Translations under genes and position numbers: made by a program
In this document: piece after piece, positions 1-8,753 of the stretch
Position numbering within the stretch: position 1 is the stretch's first letter
Layout: every line of letters starts with the position of its first letter
Notes under the pieces: model-generated
Database searches by the model: none
The model's input: the letters and a program-made list of their open reading frames with translations, nothing else
Told to the model about the DNA's origin: nothing
Assembly (NCBI GenBank): GCA_028710885.1
Contig: JAQTTG010000002.1
Location: forward strand, 129,308-193,307
Source: Sulfuricurvum sp.
Lineage (GTDB): Bacteria; Campylobacterota; Campylobacteria; Campylobacterales; Sulfurimonadaceae
Direction: 5' to 3'
DNA: 64,000 nucleotides

Positions 1-389
1 TGTTTTGTAATTTTTCCATGCCCCGGAACAGATCGCTTGGAAATTGTCTTGTCACTTTTTCTTCTATCCGTTGACTCTTCGAGTACATCTTCGGAAATCG
101 GTGATGTGAGTACAAATTCTCCTTCTTTTTTCCCATGTGTAGAAATTTCTAACAACAATTCTATCTCTGATTGTTCTGGTATCTGCGGAAAGGATTCTAG
201 TTCCGACTCTTTTCGTGTCTTGGCAATTACTTTTGCATTCTCATCGGTAATCACTTCCGATATATCTTTTTTTTCTGATCTATTATTAACTTGTGGATCC
301 GAGTATCTTTTTAGCATCAAGTAAAAGATCATGATCCCTTCTACTATGGCTATTGTGACTATAATCCCTTGTTGAAACTCATTAAACAT
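1..389 (-). CDS. Membrane-anchored response regulator paralog, 3' part cut by window edge
   Basis: The N-terminal 129 residues of a minus-strand gene are visible and the rest lies left of the window. It opens with MFNEFQQG, a single membrane segment (about residues 8-26) and then a charged linker. The linker ends in a stretch identical at DNA level to the gene at 581-1690: bases 1-127 match 1335-1461 without a difference. In the neighbour the receiver domain begins directly after this point, so a receiver probably follows here too. The N-terminal third of the linker differs between the copies, while the membrane segment and the upstream AT-rich leader are similar. I read it as the downstream copy of a tandem duplication. 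The function of the visible part is membrane tethering only. Confidence 0.8.
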   Translation of the reverse strand, partial: MFNEFQQGIIVTIAIVEGIMIFYLMLKRYSDPQVNNRSEKKDISEVITDENAKVIAKTRKESELESFPQIPEQSEIELLLEISTHGKKEGEFVLTSPISEDVLEESTDRRKSDKTISKRSVPGHGKITK

Positions 390-580
390 TAATACTCTTT
401 TTTTATTTAATCATACAATATTTTACATATCAACAATATCATCAGTTTCAAAAAAATGTTTTATCTTAGGTACAATAAATATAGAGAGATAACAGATAAA
501 TTAAGAAGAAATCAAAGAAGTTTTCTTCTCTTTGAAAATTGAATAAGTTAAAAATATGTCACACTAAAATCAATTTATTT

Positions 581-1690
581 TCAAAGATATGCTTTAATCT
601 CCTCCATTAATCTATAGTGCTGTTTTTTGTACTGGTCAAAAATACTAAAGTAGCTCTGTTCATGTGTGTCACCGAAAGCAATTTTCATGTTTGAAGCAAC
701 TTCACCGAGAGGATGCGCCCCTATATTTTCAGCTACACCGATAATATCAAGAAGGTATGCATCTGCAGCATGCATATTATTAGCACGTAAAAATTCTCCT
801 AAGATATCTGAAGAATTGCCATAGTCACTCATAAACTCTACTAAAATTTCACGGTAAAATTCCTTATCTCCTCCACATGTTTGAAGGCCTCTATCGGTAT
901 CTAAAATTTTTGTCATTGTAGCTTCTATGTATTCATCTTTTTGTGTTTCTTTACCTGAATATGCATAAATAATATTATATAAAGATTCCATTCTCAGAGG
1001 TTTTTCTAGCTGTTCAGACATTCCTGCATTTTTCATTTTTTGTATATCATCCGACGCTGTATCACCACTCAGCGCTACAACTACTATGTGGTCATATTTT
1101 GGATTTGAACGAATAATACGTGTTGCCTCAAAACCATCAACTCTTGGCATATGTGCATCCATTAAAATCATCAAGAAGTTGGTGTCATTTTCAAGTATAT
1201 CCAAGGCTTCTTGACCATCATTGGCCAAGACTATATCAATACCGCTTCCGGCTAAAAGACCCAATAAAACTTTTTGGTTGATAATGTTGTCTTCTGCAAC
1301 CAATATTCGCTCACCCGCAAATTCAGAAAAATTTTGTTTTGTAATTTTTCCATGCCCCGGAACAGATCGCTTGGAAATTGTCTTGTCACTTTTTCTTCTA
1401 TCCGTTGACTCTTCGAGTACATCTTCGGAAATCGGTGATGTGAGTACAAATTCTCCTTCTTCTGTTCCATATACGGGAATTTCTGAAAGTGGCTCTTCGT
1501 ATACCTCTTCTTTTATCTCCGGAACTACTTCAACCTTTTCCTCGATAACTATTTCCGGTATTTTATTTTTTTCTGATTTCTCAATAGGAGTTTGTGAGCT
1601 TGAGTTTCTTTTTAAAATAAAGTAAAAAATTACGATGACTACTACTATGGCTACGATGACTATAATCTCTTTTTGAAATTCATTAAACAT
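581..1690 (-). CDS. Membrane-anchored response regulator with degenerate Hpt-like C-terminus
   Basis: The 369 residues begin with one membrane segment (about 8-26), continue as an acidic linker (30-125), then a receiver domain (127-245), then a helical tail (260-369). The receiver has the acidic pair E133/D134, the phospho-acceptor Asp178 in LMDAHMP, a Ser/Thr switch near 208 and Lys230 in EKPL, so it should accept phosphate. The tail resembles a histidine phosphotransfer domain (GVAENIGA is typical), but the residue aligning with the phospho-His is Leu314, so it probably cannot relay phosphate. No kinase is adjacent. A 127-bp block of its linker is shared exactly with the gene at 1-389. Its output mechanism is not visible; there is no DNA-binding domain. 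Confidence 0.85.
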   Translation of the reverse strand: MFNEFQKEIIVIVAIVVVIVIFYFILKRNSSSQTPIEKSEKNKIPEIVIEEKVEVVPEIKEEVYEEPLSEIPVYGTEEGEFVLTSPISEDVLEESTDRRKSDKTISKRSVPGHGKITKQNFSEFAGERILVAEDNIINQKVLLGLLAGSGIDIVLANDGQEALDILENDTNFLMILMDAHMPRVDGFEATRIIRSNPKYDHIVVVALSGDTASDDIQKMKNAGMSEQLEKPLRMESLYNIIYAYSGKETQKDEYIEATMTKILDTDRGLQTCGGDKEFYREILVEFMSDYGNSSDILGEFLRANNMHAADAYLLDIIGVAENIGAHPLGEVASNMKIAFGDTHEQSYFSIFDQYKKQHYRLMEEIKAYL

Positions 1691-1767
1691 GTAAATACTC
1701 TTTTTTTTATTTAATCATACAATATTAACACAGTTTTTTACATATAAAAATATTATCTATAGTTCAG

Positions 1768-1815
1768 AAAAAAAGATGGGGATAGAGGGAGAAGTAACTC
1801 CCGCCGAAGCAGGAG
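1768..1815 (-). terminator. Probable rho-independent terminator of dnaK
   Basis: Just past the dnaK stop, the minus strand can form a 7-bp stem capped by a UUCG-type loop (1798-1815). An alternative GGGAG/CTCCC hairpin sits next to it. A run of seven T follows about 20 nt later (1768-1774). The gap between hairpin and T-run is longer than ideal. Confidence 0.5.
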
Positions 1816-1825
1816 ATGAGAAAAA

Positions 1826-3703
1826 TTACTCGATTTCTGCGTCGATGACGTCGTCATCTTTTTTCGCATTTGATGAAGCAGCTTCGCCGCCTTCGTTTTG
1901 TTTGTACATTTGCTCTGCCATTTTGTGGCTAGCATCTGCCAATTTTTTGGTAGCCGCTTCGATCTCTTCTTTAGAAGCATCAGTATTTTTAAGTACCGCT
2001 TTAAGCTCTTCAAGTGCCGATTCGATCGCTGCTTTTTCGCTTGCGTCGATTTTCTCGCCCATCTCTTCGAGACTTTTTTCCGTTTGGCTCGCAAGTGCGT
2101 CCGCTTGGTTTCGAAGATCTACGATCTCTTTGCGTTTTGCATCTTCGGCTTTGTGGTTCTCCGCGTCTTGAACCATTTTGTTGATCTCTTCTTCAGAAAG
2201 CCCGCTCGAACCGGTGATTTTGATCTCTTGGGTTTTGCCTGTCCCTTTGTCGGTAGCCGAAACAGTCAAGATACCGTTCGCATCGATGTCAAAGGTTACT
2301 TCGATTTGAGGTACCCCGCGACGTGCTGATGGGATACCTGTCAGTTCGAACAACCCGAGTGATTTGTTATCACGGGCAAATTCACGCTCACCTTGAGCGA
2401 CAGAGATGCTAACAGCCGGTTGATTGTCTTCCGCAGTCGAGAACACTTGCGATTTTTTAACCGGAATAGTGGTCCCTTTTTCAATGATTTTGGTCATTAC
2501 GCCGCCGAGAGTTTCGATCCCGAGTGACAATGGTGTAACGTCAAGAAGAAGAACGTCTTTAACATCTCCGCGAAGAACCCCACCTTGAATCGCGGCACCG
2601 GCTGCTACGACTTCATCCGGGTTTACCCCTTTATTCAATGTTTTACCGCCGAACTCATCGGATACCATTTTTTGTGCGATCGGAAGACGTGTTGAACCCC
2701 CGACCATAATAACTTCATTAATCTCTTTATTGCTCATCCCTGCATCTTTCATCGCAGTTTTGATGTGGCTGATTGTCTCTTTTACAAGAGTATCGATCAT
2801 CCCTTCAAATTTTGCACGGGTGAGTTTAACCACCAAGTGTTTAGGACCTGTCGCATCAGCCGTGATAAACGGAAGATTGATCTCTGTTTCTTCTGCTGAA
2901 GAGAGCTCTTTTTTCGCATTTTCAGCTGCGTCTTTGAGACGTTGAAGCGCCATTTTGTCCGCTTTGAGATCGATCCCGTGGTCTGATTTGAACTCGCTTG
3001 CCAAGAAATCAACGATTTTGTTATCGAAGTCATCCCCACCGAGGAATGCATTACCGTCTGTTGAAAGAACCTCGAAAGTTCCCTCAGAGATTTCCAAAAC
3101 CGTAACGTCGAACGTTCCGCCCCCTAGATCGTAAACGAGAACTTTTTCATCCCCTTTTGAATCCAAACCGTAAGCAAGAGCAGACGCTGTAGGCTCATTG
3201 ATGATACGAAGAACGTTCAATCCCGCGATGGTTCCCGCTTCTTTGGTCGCTTTACGTTGAGCATCATTGAAATACGCCGGAACGGTAATAACCGCATCGG
3301 TTACGGATTGACCCAAGTATGATTCTGCATCGGCTTTCAATTTTGAAAGGATTTTTGCAGAGATCTCTTGTGGTGTGTACACTTTACCCGCTACGTCAAC
3401 CGCAGCCATACCGTTTTTATCGACGATTTTATAGGTAACTTTGTCGTGTGCCTCTTTCGCTTTTTCCTCATTCATCATAAGACCCATGATACGTTTGACC
3501 GAGTAAATCGTTTTATCCGGGTTTGTAATCGCTTGACGTTTTGCAGGATCACCGACGAGGATTTCCCCTTTATCTGTAAACGCTACAACCGATGGAGTCG
3601 TATTTTTTCCCTCTTTGTTCGGGATAATTTTCGCTTCGCCGCCTTCATAGACTGCAACACATGAGTTTGTAGTTCCTAAATCGATACCAATAACTTTTGA
3701 CAT
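1826..3703 (-). CDS. dnaK: Chaperone protein DnaK (Hsp70)
   Basis: The 625-residue Hsp70 folds and refolds proteins in the cytoplasm through ATP-driven substrate binding, with GrpE as exchange factor. The sequence begins [18 protein letters not shown], the phosphate-1 motif of the Hsp70 ATPase. It carries the phosphate-2 motif [14 protein letters not shown] and the adenosine motif [11 protein letters not shown], followed by the linker [16 protein letters not shown] and the substrate-binding part. It ends in the usual acidic tail [10 protein letters not shown]. Length is normal. It lies 102 bp downstream of grpE on the same strand. No dnaJ is in the window. Confidence 0.98.
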   Translation of the reverse strand: MSKVIGIDLGTTNSCVAVYEGGEAKIIPNKEGKNTTPSVVAFTDKGEILVGDPAKRQAITNPDKTIYSVKRIMGLMMNEEKAKEAHDKVTYKIVDKNGMAAVDVAGKVYTPQEISAKILSKLKADAESYLGQSVTDAVITVPAYFNDAQRKATKEAGTIAGLNVLRIINEPTASALAYGLDSKGDEKVLVYDLGGGTFDVTVLEISEGTFEVLSTDGNAFLGGDDFDNKIVDFLASEFKSDHGIDLKADKMALQRLKDAAENAKKELSSAEETEINLPFITADATGPKHLVVKLTRAKFEGMIDTLVKETISHIKTAMKDAGMSNKEINEVIMVGGSTRLPIAQKMVSDEFGGKTLNKGVNPDEVVAAGAAIQGGVLRGDVKDVLLLDVTPLSLGIETLGGVMTKIIEKGTTIPVKKSQVFSTAEDNQPAVSISVAQGEREFARDNKSLGLFELTGIPSARRGVPQIEVTFDIDANGILTVSATDKGTGKTQEIKITGSSGLSEEEINKMVQDAENHKAEDAKRKEIVDLRNQADALASQTEKSLEEMGEKIDASEKAAIESALEELKAVLKNTDASKEEIEAATKKLADASHKMAEQMYKQNEGGEAASSNAKKDDDVIDAEIE

Positions 3704-3737
3704 AATAATTCCTTTATTTTATTTTTTTTAAACGCTC

Positions 3738-3754
3738 TAGGAGCAAAGCCCCTA
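3738..3754 (-). repeat. Short palindromic repeat, copy 1 (grpE-dnaK spacer)
   Basis: On the minus strand TAGGGGC-TTT-GCTCCTA forms a 7-bp stem with one G-U pair. A second copy at 45585-45601 has the same shape with a compensating base-pair change. This copy lies in the spacer transcribed between grpE and dnaK. Confidence 0.5.
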
Positions 3755-3770
3755 CAGCTACGTTAACACT

Positions 3771-3796
3771 GGGTTTTACCTCGGCGGTAAAAGCCC
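3771..3796 (-). promoter_or_regulatory. Strong hairpin between grpE and dnaK
   Basis: GGGTTTTACC and GGTAAAAGCCC form a stem of about ten pairs with one bulged base and a 5-nt loop, 10 nt after the grpE stop. No T-run follows, so it is more likely an mRNA processing or stability element that uncouples grpE and dnaK levels than a full terminator. Confidence 0.45.
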
Positions 3797-3805
3797 AAAA
3801 GCACA

Positions 3806-4345
3806 TTAATTTGCGATTACAACCATTGCGTCTCTAAGAGTACGCTCTTTGTATCGAAACCCTTTTTGAAAAGTGTTTACGATTTCACCGCTCTCATGAG
3901 CATCACTATCTACACGTTGAACCGCGTTGTGAACATCAGGGTTAAACGGCTCAGATTCATCTACTGCCGTTACGCCGTGTTTTTCGAGAACGCTTAAAAG
4001 CTGTTTCATTGTCAGTTCGACACCTTCTTGGAGTTTTTCCAATAATACTGCCGGTTCCGCTTCGATTTGCGCCGCACCGATTGCCATGGACAAAGAATCC
4101 ACAACAGGGATCAGATCTTTAGCAAATTTTTCATTTGCATACTCAAGCGCTTGATACTTTTCGCGCTCTAGACGTTTTTTGATATTGTCGAAATCGGCGT
4201 GTACACGCGCATATTTATCCTTGAACTCGGCGAGTTCAGCTTGAATAGTTTCTAATTCATTCATGCTTTCAGCAATAACTTCTTCACCCTCTTGCGGGGC
4301 AATTTGTTCGTCGCTGATCACATCTTCATTTACTTCGTTAGACAT
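3806..4345 (-). CDS. grpE: Nucleotide exchange factor GrpE
   Basis: The 179-residue protein is the cochaperone that releases ADP from DnaK. An acidic N-terminal tail (MSNEVNEDVISDEQ) is followed by a long coiled coil (about 28-75) containing FDNIKKRLEREK. The beta-domain ends in the family signature GFRYKERTLRDAMVVIA. Length fits the family. A consensus sigma-70-type promoter lies directly upstream (4381-4410). The repressor gene hrcA, which usually precedes grpE in Campylobacterota, is not here: the upstream neighbour is a divergent transporter. Confidence 0.96.
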   Translation of the reverse strand: MSNEVNEDVISDEQIAPQEGEEVIAESMNELETIQAELAEFKDKYARVHADFDNIKKRLEREKYQALEYANEKFAKDLIPVVDSLSMAIGAAQIEAEPAVLLEKLQEGVELTMKQLLSVLEKHGVTAVDESEPFNPDVHNAVQRVDSDAHESGEIVNTFQKGFRYKERTLRDAMVVIAN

Positions 4346-4380
4346 AAGTTTATACGACTCCTTTTTTGAAATCCGGTGTT

Positions 4381-4410
4381 ATTATAGTACATTGAGTCAA
4401 CTGTTGTCAA
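4381..4410 (-). promoter_or_regulatory. Consensus sigma-70-type promoter of grpE-dnaK
   Basis: Read on the minus strand, TTGACA (4410-4405) and TATAAT (4386-4381) are separated by 18 bp, a perfect match to both hexamers. A second TTGACT overlaps the spacer. No CIRCE palindrome (TTAGCACTC-N9-GAGTGCTAA) is present. Confidence 0.75.
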
Positions 4411-4480
4411 GTGGTATATGATAATTTTTATGCAGAATAGTTGAGTCTATTCATATCAAGTATATATACCGACTCTAAAA

Positions 4481-4489
4481 TGCTATAAT
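4481..4489 (+). promoter_or_regulatory. Extended -10 element before the anion transporter
   Basis: TGCTATAAT is an extended -10 (TGn plus TATAAT) about 24 bp before the transporter start. I see no good -35 at the expected distance, as is common for extended -10 promoters. The ribosome-binding site AAGGGGAG follows at 4502. Confidence 0.55.
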
Positions 4490-4512
4490 AAGCCTAAAAA
4501 AAGGGGAGAAGT

Positions 4513-5922
4513 ATGTCATCGAAAGTTAAACAGCTTGTCCCCCTAGTATTCCTTGGGATTTTTGCCCTGACTTTGTGGTTTACTCCTCCACCTCTCGCCA
4601 TATCTCCTAGGGCATGGCAACTTTTTACTATCTTCCTGACAACCATTATAGCTATTTTAGGTAACGTACTGCCAATCATTGCCGCATCAATCATTGCCCT
4701 CGCATTCAGTGTCTTATTCGGAGTTATAGAACCTGCAAAAGCGTATGCAGGGTTTTCGGAGAGTTTTATACTCATGATTGTTGCCGCATTTTTAGTCTCT
4801 CATGCCGTCCATAAATCGGGATTAGGAAAAAGGCTCTCACTCCATATTATTCGTAAATTTGGTCATTCCACATTGGGGTTAGGGTACTGCATTATCGCAA
4901 CCGATATACTCATCGCTCCCGCATTTCCGAGTAATACTGCCAGATCAGGTGTCCTCTATCCTATCGTTTACGGTTTAGCACACGATTGCGATTCAAAAGT
5001 GGGAAATCATACCCATAAAAAAGCGGGGGCATATCTAATGATGACTTCGATGGCGGGGCTTACCATCTCATCAGGGCTTTGGCTCACCGCAATGGCGGTT
5101 AATCCTATCGGTGCTAAAATAGCCGAAACGATGAATATCCATATTACTTTCGGTTCATGGCTGCTGTATGCTCTAGTGCCAACTTTAGTCGCTTTTATTC
5201 TGATACCATGGGTTTTATTTCACATCTACCCCCCTGAACTGAAAGCTACTCCCGATGCTCCAAATGCAGCACACGCAGCTCTTAAAACAATGGGACATGT
5301 CAGCCGGAATGAGTGGATTACGGGAGTAGTATTTTTAGGGATGCTTACTTTCTGGTCTCTCTCAGGTATCTTTCCGATCGACAAAGCTGCCGTTGCCTTC
5401 GGTGGGCTAGGTATATTGATGGCATCCAAAGTATTCAGTATTGATGATTTTCGAACACAAGGCGAAGCACTTAGTACACTTATTTGGTTTGCCATTCTCT
5501 TTGCCATGAGTACACAGTTGGCAGAAATGGGATTTATGGGAGCCGTAGCCAACCATTTCACCGGATATCTGATAGGATTATCATGGGGCTGGGTTTATAT
5601 CCTTCTGGTTATCGTGTATGTCCTTATCCATTATCTCTTCGTCTCTCAAAGTGCTCATTTACTGGCTTTGTTTGGAATTTTTCTTTCTGTTGGTGTTTCA
5701 GCAGGTGTTCCAGGAGAACTGATGGCAATGATGCTACTCTTTGCAACCAATTTTAATGCTACGATTACCCCTCAGGGATCTTCATGCAATGCGATTTATC
5801 TCAGTTCCGGCTATATCAGTGCCCGTGACATCTATATCTACGGCGGAGCGGTAACACTTCTCAACCTAATCATCTTTTTAGCAATCGGCACACCATGGAT
5901 ATTGGTACTCTCCCACCCATGA
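4513..5922 (+). CDS. DASS/SLC13-family anion (dicarboxylate) transporter
   Basis: The 469 residues form about 11-12 membrane segments with the repeated architecture of divalent-anion:sodium symporters and dicarboxylate exchangers. The two substrate-motif regions are visible: APAFPSNTARSG near residue 135, and TPQGSSCNAIYLSSGY near residue 423. Overall it resembles the plant-type 2-oxoglutarate/malate translocator and bacterial CitT/YbhI group. Substrate is probably a di- or tricarboxylate; sulfate or another anion is possible. It starts the plus-strand cluster and overlaps the next gene by ATGA, so the two are probably translationally coupled. Confidence 0.85.
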   Translation: MSSKVKQLVPLVFLGIFALTLWFTPPPLAISPRAWQLFTIFLTTIIAILGNVLPIIAASIIALAFSVLFGVIEPAKAYAGFSESFILMIVAAFLVSHAVHKSGLGKRLSLHIIRKFGHSTLGLGYCIIATDILIAPAFPSNTARSGVLYPIVYGLAHDCDSKVGNHTHKKAGAYLMMTSMAGLTISSGLWLTAMAVNPIGAKIAETMNIHITFGSWLLYALVPTLVAFILIPWVLFHIYPPELKATPDAPNAAHAALKTMGHVSRNEWITGVVFLGMLTFWSLSGIFPIDKAAVAFGGLGILMASKVFSIDDFRTQGEALSTLIWFAILFAMSTQLAEMGFMGAVANHFTGYLIGLSWGWVYILLVIVYVLIHYLFVSQSAHLLALFGIFLSVGVSAGVPGELMAMMLLFATNFNATITPQGSSCNAIYLSSGYISARDIYIYGGAVTLLNLIIFLAIGTPWILVLSHP

Positions 5923-7166
5923 AACGACTGGCATATCTCCGCAATACACGCAGCGGTAAAATAATTCTCACACTATTAGGAATTGTATTTTTATTCTATT
6001 TAGTTCTTTTCACCCCATGGGGAAACCGTTTAATGACACCTCTGCTTGAAAAGTCTCTTAGCAGTACGTTTGCAACCCCTATCAGTGTCCAAGAATTTTC
6101 TCTTCGACACAACCGCTTTCATTTAATAGCACAAGATAGTTTGGGTAATACCCTCTCAACACAGGGAGGATTTTCACTCTTAACGCTACGTCTCTATGCC
6201 CATTATCGATTGGAATGCTTTCAAAAGGGAGGAATGAATCCTATTACCGTATCATTTAAAACCAATGGTGCGCTCAGTGGTGGGATTGCAGCCTTTAATA
6301 TACATGGAAATATGGATATTTTTGGAGGTAATGTTTTATATCAAATAGAATTGCACCGTTTCCACCTCGCACAAATCCAATTGCAACTTGCTAATATTGC
6401 TTATGAACCGATTCTTCATATATTGGATTATCCTTCGAATACAAATACTATTCTAACTGGGGCTGTCACCCTTAAAGGATTCGATCTACGTGATGTTGAA
6501 GGAGATATTCACATTAGTAGTGAAACTCGCCGATTTGTTCCCACACCAATTATGGAAGACGATAACACATCTTTTGACCTTAAAGCTCTACTCGCAGATA
6601 AATATGGCCGAGTCAAACCTTTTCACACCAATATTACCATAGAGGCTTCATTAGCACATGCCGGAATTTTGGAACAATTTATCGGCCTACACGTAGGAGG
6701 AGGATTAAAATTAAATGCCTCTTTACGCGGTAATGAAAAGCTGCTCTATCTGGAAACACGTACTGGTGTCGCTAACAGTGACACATCCCTTACCCTCACT
6801 ATGGATGATTTGGAACTATCTTCTGTAAAATTTAGCCTGAAACATGCCGATTTAGAACCAACGTTTGTTTTATTCGCCCTCCCTGCACCGATAGCGGGAA
6901 TCACCGATGCTTATGGGGAATTCAATTCAACCGGAGGAAAACTGGACTTATCCATTACCAAAGGGATGACAATTCCCTCTACACTGCTCAAAGAATACAA
7001 TATCACACAGCCTCTTATCCGATTCAATGCTCTCCTTAAAGCAGATATAGGGAAAAAAGGGATTCATTATCACGGTTCATTCAAATCCAATCTCAGTCGC
7101 CTCAATATTGACAATACAACAACTCATGAGCAAATGCTTTCCGAACTCTTAAAAAACCTGCACTAA
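5919..7166 (+). CDS. AsmA/TamB-like envelope protein, function unknown
   Basis: I chose the ATG at 5919 because it overlaps the transporter stop as ATGA; a longer reading from 5895 is possible. The 415 residues have one N-terminal membrane segment (about 14-32) and then a long periplasmic part made of alternating beta-strand stretches with few charges in a row. There are no cysteines in motifs and no catalytic signature. This is the look of AsmA-like or DUF748-like repeating beta-groove proteins that move lipids between membranes, but I could not match it to a named family. Its coupling to a transporter gene is not explained. Confidence 0.6.
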   Translation: MKRLAYLRNTRSGKIILTLLGIVFLFYLVLFTPWGNRLMTPLLEKSLSSTFATPISVQEFSLRHNRFHLIAQDSLGNTLSTQGGFSLLTLRLYAHYRLECFQKGGMNPITVSFKTNGALSGGIAAFNIHGNMDIFGGNVLYQIELHRFHLAQIQLQLANIAYEPILHILDYPSNTNTILTGAVTLKGFDLRDVEGDIHISSETRRFVPTPIMEDDNTSFDLKALLADKYGRVKPFHTNITIEASLAHAGILEQFIGLHVGGGLKLNASLRGNEKLLYLETRTGVANSDTSLTLTMDDLELSSVKFSLKHADLEPTFVLFALPAPIAGITDAYGEFNSTGGKLDLSITKGMTIPSTLLKEYNITQPLIRFNALLKADIGKKGIHYHGSFKSNLSRLNIDNTTTHEQMLSELLKNLH

Positions 7167-7213
7167 TTTAAAAATATAGGGAGATTTTACTCGCAATAGC
7201 CGACAATCCCCTT

Positions 7214-8716
7214 ATGAAAAATATTGCCGCCGTACTCGAATATCATGATCGAACCAAGCATCGCCCCACACGTTATGCTGCCAGTTTGAGATACATGGAT
7301 TGGGCTACACAGCCTAATCCTTATCGCCGTTATGAAAATACTCCTCTTATTCCGCTTTTCTTTAGTGATACAACGCCTCCCTATCATCTATTATTTGAGA
7401 ATCATTTACTTCCTAAAGCACCTCTATGCATTGAATCAATTTCTCAATTACTTCGCTATTCACTTGGACTTGCTGCGATTAAAAGTCACGGAGGATCGCA
7501 ATGGGCACTTCGTTGCAATGCCAGCAGTGGCAATCTCCAACCAAGTGAATGCTATATTATTGCTCCTGCGTTCAAAGGACTTAGTAATCATCCGTCACTT
7601 AGCCATTATGCTCCGCGTGAACATGCTCTTGAATTGCTTCATAACTATAATATAGATATGGAAGAAGGGACATTTTTAGTGGCGCTTAGCTCTATTATCT
7701 GGAGAGAAGCCTGGAAATATGGAGAACGGTGTTGGCGTTATTGTCAGCTCGATGCAGGGCATGCCATCCAAGCAATCCGCGTATCTGCAGCAATGTTGGG
7801 ATGGGAATGCGAAATTCTTAGTATGGATACCACTGACATCGGAGCCCTTTGCGGACTCGATCAATATGCACGGTTCGACTCTATGGAATGGGAGAGTCCC
7901 GATATTCTGATTCGTATTGGGCACTGCACATCATTTTCCTTACCAACCACCCCGCTGTTACCCTACAATGCTAACCGTCTAAGCCCCGCTCATCATGAAT
8001 GGCCAATTTTAAAAATAATCGATACGGCGACACAAGGAACCTATCCGCTGACAGTACCATTAACACCTTCTCGACATCTTCCCACTCCTTCAAAAAGCTC
8101 CGGAGAAATCGTACTAAAAAGACGAAGCGCTCAAATGATGGACGGTTCTGGAATAACGTTGGAGCAATTTAGACAAATACTCAACGCTTCACTCTTTTGC
8201 ACTGAGGCGAGTGATGTCCATTTTATGATGTTTATCCATCGTGTCGAAGGGTTAGAGAGAGGATTATATGCCTATGTACGAAATCAAACGGATTTAGTAT
8301 CTCTTATAGAGTCTATGGATATAACCTTTAAATGGAAAGATTACGGCGAAGGGCTTTACCTGCTCAAAGAGGGAGATTATCGCGGTGCAGCTCAAATGAT
8401 TTCCTGTAATCAAGAGATTGCCAAAGACGGAGCCTTTAGTTTCGGTATGCTCTGCCATTTTTCAAAATCACTTGAAACCTACGGTGCCATCGGATACAAA
8501 AATCTCTATCACCAATGCGGTTCTATCGGTCAAATGCTTTATCTTGAAGCGACATCACTCGGACTCAGTGCAACGGGAATCGGATGCTTTTTAGATGATG
8601 AATTTCATGCGCTTTTGGGTCTTCGTGATCAGAGTTATCAATCACTTTATCATTTTACGATCGGCCGTGCTATTATTGACACACGCATTACGACATTAGA
8701 ACCTTATACTCATTAA
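7214..8716 (+). CDS. SagB/ThcOx-type nitroreductase-like dehydrogenase
   Basis: The 500 residues contain two nitroreductase-like modules. The start YHDRTKHRPTRYA and the FMN-site pattern SGNLQPSECY (about 102-111) are typical of the SagB/ThcOx family. The second module begins near residue 295 (VLKRRSAQMMDGSG) and ends with ATGIGCFLDDE. The best-known members oxidise azolines in peptide natural products using FMN. Here no YcaO cyclodehydratase or precursor-peptide gene is adjacent, so that role is doubtful. The ribosome-binding site before 7214 is weak. It follows the AsmA-like gene by 47 bp. Confidence 0.8.
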   Translation: MKNIAAVLEYHDRTKHRPTRYAASLRYMDWATQPNPYRRYENTPLIPLFFSDTTPPYHLLFENHLLPKAPLCIESISQLLRYSLGLAAIKSHGGSQWALRCNASSGNLQPSECYIIAPAFKGLSNHPSLSHYAPREHALELLHNYNIDMEEGTFLVALSSIIWREAWKYGERCWRYCQLDAGHAIQAIRVSAAMLGWECEILSMDTTDIGALCGLDQYARFDSMEWESPDILIRIGHCTSFSLPTTPLLPYNANRLSPAHHEWPILKIIDTATQGTYPLTVPLTPSRHLPTPSKSSGEIVLKRRSAQMMDGSGITLEQFRQILNASLFCTEASDVHFMMFIHRVEGLERGLYAYVRNQTDLVSLIESMDITFKWKDYGEGLYLLKEGDYRGAAQMISCNQEIAKDGAFSFGMLCHFSKSLETYGAIGYKNLYHQCGSIGQMLYLEATSLGLSATGIGCFLDDEFHALLGLRDQSYQSLYHFTIGRAIIDTRITTLEPYTH

Positions 8717-8753
8717 AGGAGAACTCTCTTATAATGGGCAATTATTCACTCAA

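Noticed and set aside
1221-1625. Long plus-strand frame opposite the response regulator (also 37-324)
   Set aside because: Ser-rich shadow of the acidic linker on the other strand; both copies occur only because the linker is duplicated.
4346-4440. CIRCE or HAIR heat-shock operator before grpE
   Set aside because: I looked for TTAGCACTC/GAGTGCTAA and CTTGAGT-N7-ACTCAAG and found neither; only a TTGACT/AGTCAA-like similarity is present.
5895-5918. Upstream start of the AsmA-like gene
   Set aside because: The ATG at 5919 overlaps the preceding stop as ATGA and opens directly before the membrane segment; the eight extra residues add nothing typical.
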